A program made the position numbers and the translations under genes. The notes under the pieces were generated by a model that saw nothing but the letters and a program-made list of their open reading frames with translations, did no database searches and was not told where the DNA came from. Positions 45,143 through 54,700 of a stretch of DNA of 64,000 nucleotides are shown here, one piece after another. Location: contig CAVUHL010000003.1 of assembly GCA_963741305.1 (NCBI GenBank), forward strand, positions 1,736,001-1,800,000. Reading direction: 5' to 3'. This DNA is from DATMER01 sp963741305. GTDB taxonomy: Bacteria; Acidobacteriota; Thermoanaerobaculia; Multivoradales; UBA5704. Every line of letters begins with the position of its first letter. Position 1 is the stretch's first letter.

Positions 45143-45349
45143 TCAGTTGGGCTTGGGAGGATCCTGGATCAGCGGCACATCGCCCGTTGGCACCAGCTCC
45201 GGGAGATTGCCCTCACCCACTGGCTTCATCATGATCTCGCCCTCGTTGCACCCTTCGACCAGGAGCGACAGCGACAGGGTGTAGACCTTCTCGTTGCCAT
45301 TGCCGTTCGGCACGGCGATCTGGAACTTGACCGTAGTCGGGGTAGACAT
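45143..45349 (-). CDS. Small protein upstream of the CHAT gene, unknown
   Basis: 68 residues. The ATG at 45347-45349 is chosen over the ATG at 45356-45358 because AAAGGAGG abuts the latter directly but lies 9 nt from the former. Sequence: MSTPTTVKFQIAVPNGNGNE followed by VYTLSLSLLVEGCNEGEI with a single Cys, and a Pro-rich C-terminus (VPLIQDPPKPN). It is acidic and strand-rich. No family is recognised. Being co-directional and 70 bp upstream of the CHAT protease gene makes it a candidate partner or substrate, but this is inference. About 180 bp upstream hold no gene. Confidence 0.6.
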   Translation of the reverse strand: MSTPTTVKFQIAVPNGNGNEKVYTLSLSLLVEGCNEGEIMMKPVGEGNLPELVPTGDVPLIQDPPKPN

Positions 45350-45530
45350 GACTCTCATCCTCCTTTTTCTCTATTGGCGGTCGATATCGATTAAACGTTT
45401 CATCACCGCCGGCCGTTTGTGAGAACACCCAAGCTAACTGTGGTCATCAAAGGGAACGCACGGCGGCGTGCAATCCCCTCACGCAGGAAATAAAATTGAT
45501 TGATCGTCATGAGGCCATGGAACTCGCGAT

Positions 45531-46262
45531 ATGATGCCCTCCTTGAATCCGACGAACGGAGCACCTGTCTTCGAGGCCGAGGGGATCACCAAGGTCTATC
45601 GCATGGGCGAAGTCGAGGTCCATGCGCTGCGCGGCGTCGACCTCGCTCTCCAGGAAGGGGAGCTGCTCGTCCTGCTGGGGCCGTCGGGCAGCGGCAAGTC
45701 CACGCTGCTCAACATCCTCGGCGGCCTGGACGTGCCTACCGCCGGGCGCGTGCGCTACCGCGGAGAGGACCTGACCGCCGCGGATGAGAGCCACTTGACC
45801 CTCTACCGCCGGCACCACGTGGGGTTCGTCTTCCAGTTCTACAACCTGATCCCCAGCCTGACCGCGCGGGAGAACGTCGCCCTGGTCACCGAGATCACCG
45901 ACAACCCCATGACGCCCGAGGAGGCGCTCAAAATGGTGGGGCTCGGCGACCGCATGGACCACTTCCCGGCCCAGCTCTCTGGCGGTCAACAGCAACGGGT
46001 CGCCATCGCCCGCGCCATCGCCAAGCGGCCGGACGTGCTGCTCTGCGACGAGCCCACCGGCGCCCTCGACATCTCAACCGGGATCGTGGTGCTGGAGGCG
46101 ATCGACACCGTGGGCCGCGAGCTGGGCACCTCGGTCGTCGTGATCACCCACAACGCCGCCATCGCCGCCATGTCCGACCGGGTGGTGTCCATGGCCGACG
46201 GCCGCATCGCCGACGAGCGCCGCAATACGAAGCGGGTCCGCCCGAACGAGCTGAGCTGGTGA
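45531..46262 (+). CDS. LolD/MacB-like ABC transporter ATP-binding protein
   Basis: 243 residues with Walker A GPSGSGKST, Q-loop FVFQFYNLIPS, signature LSGGQQQRVAIARAI, Walker B VLLCDEPTGALD and H-loop VITHN. The DEPTGALD and short LDVP-type linker place it in the MacB/LolD/DevA group, which powers FtsX permeases. ATG 45531 or 45534 could start it. The permease gene follows after 10 bp and an adaptor after that, giving a three-gene exporter. Confidence 0.93.
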   Translation: MMPSLNPTNGAPVFEAEGITKVYRMGEVEVHALRGVDLALQEGELLVLLGPSGSGKSTLLNILGGLDVPTAGRVRYRGEDLTAADESHLTLYRRHHVGFVFQFYNLIPSLTARENVALVTEITDNPMTPEEALKMVGLGDRMDHFPAQLSGGQQQRVAIARAIAKRPDVLLCDEPTGALDISTGIVVLEAIDTVGRELGTSVVVITHNAAIAAMSDRVVSMADGRIADERRNTKRVRPNELSW

Positions 46263-46272
46263 TTTCCTCCAG

Positions 46273-48639
46273 ATGATCTCCGCGATCGACCGCAAGCTGC
46301 TCCGCGACCTCTGGCGGATCAAGGGCCAGGGCCTGGCGATCGCCTGCGTGATCGGTTCGGGCATCTGCATGTTCGTCATGTACCGGAGCACGTTCGACTC
46401 CCTGAGCCTCACCCTCAGCACCTACTACGGCGAGCAGCGCTTCGCCGAAGCCTTCGCCTCGGCCAAGCGGGCGCCCGAGAGCCTGGCTCCGCGCATCGCC
46501 TCCATCCCTGGCGTGGCTCAGATGGAGACCCGGGTGGTGGCCGGCGTCACGCTAGACATGCCTGGGATGGACGAGCCCGCCATGGGCCGGCTGGTCTCCG
46601 TGCCCGCCTCGGGAAGGCCGCGGCTCAACGACGTCTTCCTCCGCCGCGGCCGGTGGATCGCCCCGGGCCGTCCGGACGAGGTGGTGGTCAGCGAGTCGTT
46701 CGCCCTGGCCCACGGGCTGGAGCCGGGGGAGAGCCTCACCGCGGTGCTCAACGGCACCCGGCGGAGGCTCCAGGTCGTGGGTGTCGGTCTGACGCCCGAG
46801 TACATCTATGCCATCCGGCCCGGCGACCTGATGCCGGACCCCAAGCGCTTCGGCATCCTCTGGATGGAGCGCAAGGCGCTCGCCGCCGCCTTCGACCTCG
46901 AGGGGAGCTTCAACGACGTGGCCCTGACGCTCGTGCCCGGCGCCTCGGAGAAGGAGGTCGTCGCCCGGCTCGACCATCTGCTCGAGCCCTACGGCGGGCT
47001 GGGCGCGGTGCCGCGCTCCTTGCAGATCTCCCACTGGTTCCTCTCCAATGAGATGGAGCAGCTCCGCAACATGGGGAATACCCTGCCGCTGCTCTTCCTG
47101 CTGATCGCGGCCTTCCTCCTGAACGTGGTCATGGCCCGGACCGTGGCCGTACAGAGGGAGCAGATCGCCGCGCTCAAGGCGAACGGCTACTCGAACCGCA
47201 CGCTCGGCCTCCACTACGCGAAGCTCGGCCTGGCCATCGCCGTCATGGGGAGCCTGATCGGCACCGTCTCCGGAGCGTGGCTGGGGGTCGAGGTCACGAA
47301 GCTGTACACCGATACGTTCCAGTTCCCGGTGCTGCGCTACGAGCTGGCCCCTTCGCGCGTACTCCAAGCCGTGATGGTGGCCCTGGTGGCGGCCCTGGCC
47401 GGGGTGCTCGGGGCGGTGCGGCGGGTCGCGGCTCTGCCTCCGGCGGAAGCCATGCGCCCCGAGGCGCCGGCCAACTACCGCGAGACCTTGCTGGAGCGCC
47501 TCGGCCTCGGCCGCTTCCTGTCGGCGCCGTCGCGGATGATCCTGCGCAACCTCTCACGGCGCCCGGTGCGCACCCTGATCGCCGTGGGCGGCATCGCAGC
47601 CGGTTGCTCCCTGGTCATCATGGGCAGGTCGCTCGGGGACTCGGTCCAGGTCCTCATGGGCGACCAGTTCTCCGTGATCGAGCGCCAGGATGCGACCGTG
47701 ACCTTCACCGAGCCCGCCTCGGCCCGGGCGCTCCACGAGCTGTCGCGGCTCCCCGGGGTGGCCTACGCCGAGCCGTTCCGCGCCGTGTCGGCGCGGGTGC
47801 GCCACGGCCACCTCTCGCGCCAGATCGCCATCCAGGGCCTCGTCGCCGAGCCGCGCCTGAACCGCCTGGTCGACACGCGGCACAATGCCATCCCGCTGCC
47901 GGAGGAAGGGCTCGTGCTCTCCGTGTCGCTCGCCGAGCTGCTGGATGCGGGACGAGGTGATGAGCTGATCGTGGAGGTGCTGGAAGGGGCGCGGCCGGTG
48001 CGGCGGATGCGGGTGGTCCAGGTCGTGGACCAGTACATGGGCACCTTCGCCTACATGCGGATCGACGCGGTCCATCGCCTGATGAAGGACGGCGGGTCCC
48101 TCTCGGGGGCCTACCTGCAGGTGGAGCCCTCGCGGGCGGACGAGCTCTACCGGCGGCTCAAGGAGACGCCGCGCGTGGCGGCGGTGGGCCGCAAAGCGGC
48201 CGCCCTCCGGAGCTTTCAGGAAAGCATCGCCAAGAACCTCGGCGTCATGATCTTCTTCTTCACCCTGTTCGCGACCATCATCGCGTTCGGGGTGGTGTAC
48301 AACAGCGCCCGCATCTCCCTTTCGGAGCGCAGCCGCGAGCTGGCCAGCCTGCGGGTGCTCGGCTTCCGGCGCTCCGAGATCTCGTACATCTTCCTCGGCG
48401 AGCTGACGATCGTGACGCTGCTCTCGCTGCCGGTGGGCTTTGTGCTCGGCTGGGCCATCTCGGCCTGGGCGCTGCAGTCGTTCGCCACCGAGCTGTACCG
48501 TTTCCCGACCGTGATGACCCGCCAGGCGTTCGCCGCTGCGGGCCTGACGGTCGTCTTTGCCTCGCTGGTCTCGGGGCTCGCGGTGCGCCGCCAGCTCGAC
48601 CGGCTCGATCTCATCGCCGTGCTCAAGATGCGGGAGTGA
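46273..48639 (+). CDS. FtsX-like ABC transporter permease
   Basis: 788 residues. The layout is N-terminal helix (GLAIACVIGSGICMFVMY), extracytoplasmic domain (about 50-265), first FtsX bundle (LPLLFLLIAAFLLNVVMART to ALPPAEAMRPEAPANY), second N-terminal helix region (LIAVGGIAAGCSLVIMG), second extracytoplasmic domain (to about 650) and closing FtsX bundle (MIFFFTLFATIIAFGVVYNS, ELTIVTLLSLPVGFVLGWAI). It belongs to the DevC/MacB-type two-module permeases and pairs with the ATPase before it and the adaptor after it. The exported substrate is unknown. Confidence 0.92.
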   Translation: MISAIDRKLLRDLWRIKGQGLAIACVIGSGICMFVMYRSTFDSLSLTLSTYYGEQRFAEAFASAKRAPESLAPRIASIPGVAQMETRVVAGVTLDMPGMDEPAMGRLVSVPASGRPRLNDVFLRRGRWIAPGRPDEVVVSESFALAHGLEPGESLTAVLNGTRRRLQVVGVGLTPEYIYAIRPGDLMPDPKRFGILWMERKALAAAFDLEGSFNDVALTLVPGASEKEVVARLDHLLEPYGGLGAVPRSLQISHWFLSNEMEQLRNMGNTLPLLFLLIAAFLLNVVMARTVAVQREQIAALKANGYSNRTLGLHYAKLGLAIAVMGSLIGTVSGAWLGVEVTKLYTDTFQFPVLRYELAPSRVLQAVMVALVAALAGVLGAVRRVAALPPAEAMRPEAPANYRETLLERLGLGRFLSAPSRMILRNLSRRPVRTLIAVGGIAAGCSLVIMGRSLGDSVQVLMGDQFSVIERQDATVTFTEPASARALHELSRLPGVAYAEPFRAVSARVRHGHLSRQIAIQGLVAEPRLNRLVDTRHNAIPLPEEGLVLSVSLAELLDAGRGDELIVEVLEGARPVRRMRVVQVVDQYMGTFAYMRIDAVHRLMKDGGSLSGAYLQVEPSRADELYRRLKETPRVAAVGRKAAALRSFQESIAKNLGVMIFFFTLFATIIAFGVVYNSARISLSERSRELASLRVLGFRRSEISYIFLGELTIVTLLSLPVGFVLGWAISAWALQSFATELYRFPTVMTRQAFAAAGLTVVFASLVSGLAVRRQLDRLDLIAVLKMRE

Positions 48640-48644
48640 CTCCC

Positions 48645-49853
48645 ATGAACCCCCCCCTGAAGATAACCAAGAAGGTTTTGATGTTCGCCACGCCCGTGCT
48701 GGTGGTCGGCGGGCTCTTTCTGGCGCTGCGCCCCGACCCGTTCCCCGTGGACGTGGCGGCGGTCGGCCGCGGACCGCTGCGCGTGACCCTGGACGAGGAG
48801 GGGGAGACGCGGGTGCGCGACCGTTTCGTGGTCTCGGCCCCGTTCACCGGCCGCATCCTGCGCATCGAGCTGGAGCCGGGGGAGCCGGTGCGGGCTGGAG
48901 GCGTGCTCGCCGTCCTGCGTCCGGCCGAGGCCAATCTATTGGACGCCCGGAGCCGGGCCTCTTCGGAGGCGAGCGTCCGCACGGCTGAAGCGGCGCTGGG
49001 GCGGGCCCGCAGCGACCGGGAGCGCGCCCGCGCCGAGCTGCGCTTCGCGCAGTCCGACCTCAAGCGGGCCGAGGCCCTGGGCAAGCAGGGGATCGTCTCC
49101 CGCGAGGAGGTGGAGGTGGCGCAGCTCGCGGTCGAGACCCGGCAGGAGACCCTCAAGGCCGCCGAGTTCGAGATCCGGGCGGCCCAGAGCGAGCTGTCCG
49201 CGGCCCGCGCCAGCCTGTTGGAAGCGGGGCAGGGAGGAGGCGGTGGCGGCGTGTACGAAGTGCACTCGCCCGTGGACGGCACGGTGCTGCGCCGCCTGCG
49301 CGAGAGCGAGACGGTCGTGCCCGCGGGCGAGCCGTTGATGGAGGTGGGAGACCCGGCCAGCCTGGAGATCGTGGCCGACCTCCTTTCGACCGATGCGGCG
49401 CGCCTGCGTCCGGGTCAGCCGGTGGAGATCGAGCAGTGGGGAGGGGGCAAGGCGCTGGCCGGCCGCGTGCGGAGAGTCGAGCCCTCGGGCTTCCTGAAGA
49501 TCTCCGCCCTGGGAGTGGAGGAGCAGCGGGTCAACGTGATCATCGACCTCGCGGGCTCGCCCGAGGAGCGCCGAGGTCTGGGAGACGGCTTCCGCGTCGA
49601 GGTGAGGGTCGTGGTCTGGGACAGCCAGGACGCCGTCCAGGTGCCCACGAGCGCGCTTTTCCGCGACGAGCAGGGCTGGGCCGCCTTCGTCCTCGAGAAC
49701 GGCAAAGCCGTGCGCCGGAGGGTCAAGGTCGGCCCCCAGAGCGACCGGGCGGCCGCAGTGCTCTCCGGATTGAAGGAAGGAGAGAAGGTGATCATCCACC
49801 CGAGCGCGGACGTGAAGGATGGGGCGGAGGTGAAGGAGCGGGGGAAGGGTTAG
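48645..49853 (+). CDS. HlyD/RND-type periplasmic adaptor subunit
   Basis: 402 residues from ATG 48645 (GGGAG site; upstream GTG 48636 overlaps the permease stop). An N-terminal membrane anchor (VLMFATPVLVVGGLFLAL), the biotinyl-lipoyl half (FVVSAPFTGRILRIELEPGE), an alpha-hairpin (about 85-185, coiled coil AEAALGRARSDRERARAELR), the second lipoyl half (EVHSPVDGTVLRRLRESETV) and a beta-barrel/MPD region (VNVIIDLAGSPEERRGLGDG, FVLENGKAVRRRVKVGPQ). It bridges the permease to an outer-membrane factor (none is in the window). Phased array 3 begins 3 bp after the stop. Confidence 0.93.
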   Translation: MNPPLKITKKVLMFATPVLVVGGLFLALRPDPFPVDVAAVGRGPLRVTLDEEGETRVRDRFVVSAPFTGRILRIELEPGEPVRAGGVLAVLRPAEANLLDARSRASSEASVRTAEAALGRARSDRERARAELRFAQSDLKRAEALGKQGIVSREEVEVAQLAVETRQETLKAAEFEIRAAQSELSAARASLLEAGQGGGGGGVYEVHSPVDGTVLRRLRESETVVPAGEPLMEVGDPASLEIVADLLSTDAARLRPGQPVEIEQWGGGKALAGRVRRVEPSGFLKISALGVEEQRVNVIIDLAGSPEERRGLGDGFRVEVRVVVWDSQDAVQVPTSALFRDEQGWAAFVLENGKAVRRRVKVGPQSDRAAAVLSGLKEGEKVIIHPSADVKDGAEVKERGKG

Positions 49854-49855
49854 TT

Positions 49856-50107
49856 GAGTGGGTAGAGCCTTCCACCCAGCCGTTTGAACCGTCCAACGAG
49901 TGGGTAGCCTCCTCAAACTGCTCGTTTCGCGTCTCCAACGAGTGGGTAGACGCCTCTACCTGTTCGTTTGGAGCTTTCTACCCGGCGGGTAGACCCCTCT
50001 ACCCGCTCGTTTGGGTGCCCTACCCGGTGGGTGGACCCGTCTACCCGTTCGTTTGGATGAGCTACCTCGTGGTTGGACCTGTCTACCCGTTCGTTTGGGC
50101 CTCGCCG
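49856..50107. repeat. Phased 21-bp array 3: twelve exact-length units alternating two types
   Basis: Twelve units of exactly 21 bp with no indels, starting at 49856, 49877, 49898, 49919, 49940, 49961, 49982, 50003, 50024, 50045, 50066 and 50087. Odd units are like GAGTGGGTAGACNCCTCTAC (type A) and even units like CCGTTCGTTTGGANNNTCTAC (type B), so the super-period is 42 bp. Early units end in TCCAAC and later ones in TCTAC, a gradient as expected from local expansion. It lies between converging genes. Confidence 0.92.
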
Positions 50108-50117
50108 CGGCTTCTGG

Positions 50118-50333
50118 CCCTCACCCCCGGCCCCTCTCCCAGCCGCACACCCGGACCCCCGGGAGAGGGGAGGCCTCTAGATCCAACCTCTTTCCCCACT
50201 GTGGCTTGTCTGGAGCAGAAGCTCCTGGCTCTTTCTCCGGACAAGTCGCGTATGGCGATGCCGGTGGATCTCGCGCGCTCCCCTCTCCCGGCGGTCCGGG
50301 CGTGCGGCCGGGAGAGGGGCTGGGGGTGAGGGC
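50118..50333. repeat. MITE-like element copy 3
   Basis: Left end CCCTCACCCCCGGCCCCTCT with CGCACACCCGGACCCCCGGG; right end in inverse orientation finishing GGGGGTGAGGGC. The termini are about 55 bp and the centre about 110 bp. It lies between phased array 3 and the M20 peptidase gene. Confidence 0.88.
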
Positions 50334-50343
50334 TGCAGGTCGG

Positions 50344-51537
50344 TCATCGCGCCTCCGCCAGCAAATCCGCCAGCAGCAGCACCCGCCGCCGAAGCGAGCG
50401 CAGCTCCACGTACTCCTCGCGCGTGTGCATCCCGCCGCCGACCGGGCCGAGGCCGTCGAGGACGGGCAGGCGGCCGGGGTCGGGGAGGAAGTTGGGGAAG
50501 GAGATGCCGCCGCGCTCGCGCTCGATCTCCAGTGTCCAGCCGCGGGCGGCGGCGAGGGCCACGGCCCGGCGGCTGACGGCGGCGTGCGGACTGTCCGGAT
50601 CGACCGGCGGGATGGCGGGCTCGCGGGCGAGGACCATTTCGGTCCCGGTGTCCCGGGCGATCATCCGGGCCAGGGAGCGCAGCCGGTCCTCCATCTCGGG
50701 ATCTTCCCGGGGACGCAGGAAGCGCGTTTCGCCTTCGACCACGGCCCGATCGGGCACGATGTTGAGCTGCCGGTCCGTGCCGACCAGGGAGTGCGCGGCG
50801 GCCAGGTTCTCCACGAAGCTGGCGTCTCCCGCAACCAGGCGGCCCACATTCACCGTCGGACCGCCGCCACGCTGCGAGAGCGACTCGGCCTCCACGCACC
50901 AGCGGGCTGCGGCGGCCAGGGCGGAACGGCCTTCCCAGTAGTGAAGGCCCGAGTGCGCGGCTTGGCCCTTCACGGTCAGCCGCCAGTCGAACATGCCGCG
51001 GCGCCCCGCGACCATGGTCTCGGCATCCCCCGCAGGCTCGCCCGGCTCCAGGACCCAGAGCGCCCGCGCCCCCTCTCCCCATCGCTTCATGGAGCCGTGG
51101 GAGATCGGACCCCCAACCTCCTCGTCCGGAACCACGACGAGCAGCAGGTCGTCCGGCGGCTTCACGCCCCGTTCGGCGAGCAGGTCGAGCGCTCCGAGAA
51201 AGGCCGCGAGGCCGCCCTTCATGTCGATGGCGCCGGTTGCGAGGAGCCTGTCCCCTTCAATCCGGGGCTCCGCGGCCGGGAGCACCGTGTCCATGTGGCC
51301 GATCAGGAGGAGATGCCCGCGGGAGGTATCCGGCCCCCGGGCCACGAGCACCGGTTCGCCGGCCTCCTCCCGGACCTCGGGCGTCAGCCCCCGGGCGGAC
51401 AGCTCCGCGGAGAGCCGCTCCGTCATCCGGCGCAGCCCCACGAGGTCGCCGCTGGGGGAGGAGATCGCGGTCAGCTCGCGCAGGAGCTGGAGCGTGCGCT
51501 CGAAGATGGGGGCGGGGAGGTCGGCGGTCATCGGCAT
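50344..51537 (-). CDS. M20-family metallopeptidase (carboxypeptidase G2/ArgE-like)
   Basis: 397 residues. The M20 metal and catalytic pattern is complete: LIGHMDTVLP (His), ATGAIDMKGGLAA (bridging Asp), VVVPDEEVGG (general base Glu pair), VLEPGEP (Asp/Glu ligand region) and a final GGMHTREEYVEL (His). The dimerisation insert begins near KGQAAHSGLHYWEG. Reactions in the family include removal of C-terminal glutamate, deacetylation of N-acetyl amino acids or dipeptide cleavage; the substrate cannot be named. No signal peptide, so cytosolic. MITE-like copies flank it at both ends (50118-50333 and 51553-51745). Confidence 0.88.
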   Translation of the reverse strand: MPMTADLPAPIFERTLQLLRELTAISSPSGDLVGLRRMTERLSAELSARGLTPEVREEAGEPVLVARGPDTSRGHLLLIGHMDTVLPAAEPRIEGDRLLATGAIDMKGGLAAFLGALDLLAERGVKPPDDLLLVVVPDEEVGGPISHGSMKRWGEGARALWVLEPGEPAGDAETMVAGRRGMFDWRLTVKGQAAHSGLHYWEGRSALAAAARWCVEAESLSQRGGGPTVNVGRLVAGDASFVENLAAAHSLVGTDRQLNIVPDRAVVEGETRFLRPREDPEMEDRLRSLARMIARDTGTEMVLAREPAIPPVDPDSPHAAVSRRAVALAAARGWTLEIERERGGISFPNFLPDPGRLPVLDGLGPVGGGMHTREEYVELRSLRRRVLLLADLLAEAR

Positions 51538-51552
51538 AGCCTATACCGGAGG

Positions 51553-51745
51553 CCCTCACCCCCAACCCCTCTCCCAGCCGCACACCCGGACCCCCGGGAG
51601 AGGGGAGCGCGCTCCGCTCGGCCTTGCTCCCATTCGTCGCCGCTTCGGCCCTGCTCTACTCGAATGGAGAGGAGTCTGGAAGAGTCACTCCCCCCTCTCC
51701 CGGGGGTCCGGGTGTGCGGCCGGGAGAGGGGACGGGGGTGAGGGC
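51553..51745. repeat. MITE-like element copy 4
   Basis: Inverted ends: CCCTCACCCCCAACCCCTCT (51553) and its complement ending GGGGGTGAGGGC (51745). The centre shares bases with that of copy 1 when inverted (CGAAGCGGNGANGAATGGGA, then CAAG), which shows the whole unit and not just the ends is conserved. Its right arm encodes the C-terminal end of the TIR protein. Confidence 0.9.
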
Positions 51746-54700
51746 CTTTTCCAGCCACTCCACCTCCCGCCGCCGCCGCTCGTACCCCGTCTCCTCGACC
51801 AGCTTGCGAGCCCGCGCTACATGCCGTTGCAGGCCGTCGCGATCCCCCCGCTGGCGGCAGAGCCGGGCCCATTCCAGGTGGGCGTCGCACTCGTGCAGGC
51901 GCATCGAGCCCCGTTCGGCGATCTCCATTGCCTCGGAAAGGTCGGCCTCGGCAGCGGGGAGGTTGCCCCGGAGCCGCCGCAAGGCGGCTCGGGCCAGGAG
52001 GCCACTAGGGAGGTAGAACTCTTGACCTGCCCGCCGCAGGCCCTCCACCGCTTGGTCCAGGTGCTCCGTGGCCTTGGCGAAATCCGCTTCCGCCTCCTCG
52101 CCGGGAGCCCCCGGCCGGGGGGCTGTCAGGGCCAAGCCGAGATGGGCTCGACCCAGGCTCAGGTGGTCGAGGGCGATATCGAGGAGCCAGTGATTGCGTT
52201 CAGCTACCTTGATTGTCTGCTCCGCCCGCTCCCGCACCTCCCGGCGCGCCTCGCGGAACCGCCTCGCTGCCTCCGGGTCCGCGGCGAGATCGTCCTCAAC
52301 GGACCCGTCCTCCGGCTCCCCACGGCTCAGCAGCAGGTCGCAGTACTGATAGCCCTGAAGCGAGTAGAGCCGGGGGTACTGGGGCTGCCACTCCGCCTGA
52401 AGGGCCTCGGCCTCGCAAAAGACCTCCGCGCTCTCCTCCCAATGGCCCCCTTGATGCAGGGAATCGGCCAGCGTCGTCCGTTTGCTCATCCGCTGGAAGG
52501 CGTCGACGCTGCGGTCGGCCAGATCGACGCTCTGCTTGCCGAAGGCCACGGCACGCCCCACCTCTCCCAGGATCAGGGTCAGCTCGCTGAGGTTGCCGGC
52601 TTGCCTGGCAGCGTTCGTCCAGTCTTCGCGGTTGGTGTCAGCTTCCAGAGCCGCCTTCATCGGCTGAACCGCCTCCACCAGCCTGCCCAGGGCGCGCAGG
52701 CGGAACCCGGCCGCATTGAGCAAGAACGACTGAGCTGCGAAGGTGAGGCTGGCCGAGGGTTGGTCCCAGGGACGGTCAAAAAAGCCGGAAAGCGCCGACA
52801 GCTCCGAACCGAAGGCACCGAGCTTACGGGTGCTAAAGAACTCACCGCCCCGCACGATGCGCCGATAGTAGACCTCGTCCAACGCCTCCTGCTGCCGCCC
52901 CGCCCGGCAGCCGTGGATTACCGCGGTGAAGAGCGGCTCCATAGCTTCCAGCGTGTCGGGCAGATCCGGCGCCTCCTTCTGGAGGTGCTCGTAGAGGTGC
53001 AGGTTCCCGGCCTTCCAGGCTTCCGGCCGCTGCTTCTCCAGCTCCTCTTGGAAGAAGACCCGGACCAGGGGATGGGCGTCGAGGGTGCCCGGCTGATGGG
53101 GATCGGCAGGCAGGAGGAGGCCGTGCTCCCGGAGGTTCGAGAGCGCCAGTTGCCAAGCTTCCTCGGTGATTGGCTTCGGGCGGCTCCACCAGTGCTTCTT
53201 GAGCGCTGTCAGCCCCGGAATCCCCGAATTTGCCCGCAGCGCAGCCAAGGCCTTGGGGTCGGCAGGCCGGTCGAACAGCCCTAGCAGTCGCAGGATTGCC
53301 AGCTCCGGACCCTCTCCCAGCCACTTGGCGTAGGTACCGATGACCCGCAGGGCATGGCCGCCCTTACGCTGGGCGGCACCGGCGATGTCCACCTCCTGGC
53401 GGCGGCGGACATCTCCTCCGCAGGCCCGGCTCAGGTAGCCTCCCAAGAGCGTAAGTGTCAGGGCATGGTTGGCGAATTCCTTGGAGGCGGCCAGAAGCTC
53501 CGAATCCTTGCCTTGGACGCCGAGCTGCCTCAGCAGCTCGGCGCCGGCCACCGGGGACAGGGCCTCCAGATCGTCTTGAGGTGCGGTCGTGGGGGACCCT
53601 TCCAGATCCGCGATGCGCTCGCGAGTGGTGACCACGCACAGGCCGGGATTACCGACAGCCAGTCCCTTGAGCAACGCCGCGAGGCCCGGGTCCTTGAGCT
53701 GCCCGGCCAGCGCCGAGTTGGGCGGATGTTGGAGCGGCTCGATACCGTCGAGGACCAGGAGGGTCGTCTCCTGGCGCACCAGCTCGGCCAAGCGCAGACC
53801 GCGGTCCCGGGGCGTACCGGACCTGAACAGGGGATCTCCGAACCAACTCAGGGCGTGATCGAAGAAGCGATCGGCGGAGGTAACGCGCTCCGTGGTGCCC
53901 TGGCTGTAGAAGGACCAGTCGAGGACCCGCCGGGCGCCGCGCCAGCCGTCGGCGGCCATGCGGTCGAGCCAGTGACTCAGCAGGGCTGACTTGCCCATGC
54001 CTCCAAAGGCGACGAAGGTGAGGACGTGGAGGCCGGGGTCGTCCCAGGCGTCGTCGAGGCGGGCGATTTCGGTTTCGCGGCCGAGGAGGAGGGGGCCGGC
54101 GATGGGGAGGCGGCCGAGGTCGAGGCGGGGGAGAGCCCCCTTCGGGGGCGCAGGCATAAAGCCTGGGGTTTCAACCCCAGGAGAGGGGCCACCCAACATA
54201 TCCAAGTCCTGAAGGGACGCAGGCAGGCCCCCCACCCTCCCGGGGTTGCCACCCCGGGCCCATGCCTCCGCCCCTTTGGGGCTGGGGGTGGTGGGTGGGG
54301 CGCTACCTGGGGTTGAAACCCCAGGCTTTATGCCTGCGCCCCCGAGGGGGGCTTCCCGGACCGGCTGCTCGCTGTCGCGGTTGAGCCAGTTCCGGATCTC
54401 CATGGCTAGATCGGCGAGGATCTGCTCCGCCTCGTGGTCGGCCCACGCGGCAAGCGGCTTCGCATCCTTGGGCCGGCCCTGAGTGGCGGCGAGCCAGTCC
54501 ACCGCCTTCCAGGGGCTGGGCCTCACGAACAGCGGGATGATCCGAAGACCCTCCTGCTGCCGGCGCTTCAACAGGTGGGGGACCTCCGTGCCGCGGATGA
54601 ACCCGGAAGCGAGGAAGTCGGTCGAGACCAGGAGGACGGCGACCGCTGCGCGGTTCATGGCCTGCTCGATCTCGGCGAGCCAGCCGTCCCCCGCGGCGAT

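Noticed and set aside
45507..45995. Antisense open frame over the ABC ATPase
   Set aside because: The plus strand carries Walker and signature motifs in full; the minus-strand frame is a shadow.
49856..50107. Protein-coding heptad-repeat gene over array 3
   Set aside because: An open frame gives 7-residue repeats, but it is also open in other frames because of the 21-bp period, lacks a start and ribosome site, and the sister array 2 has a 20-bp step that cannot be coding. Kept as a testable alternative only.
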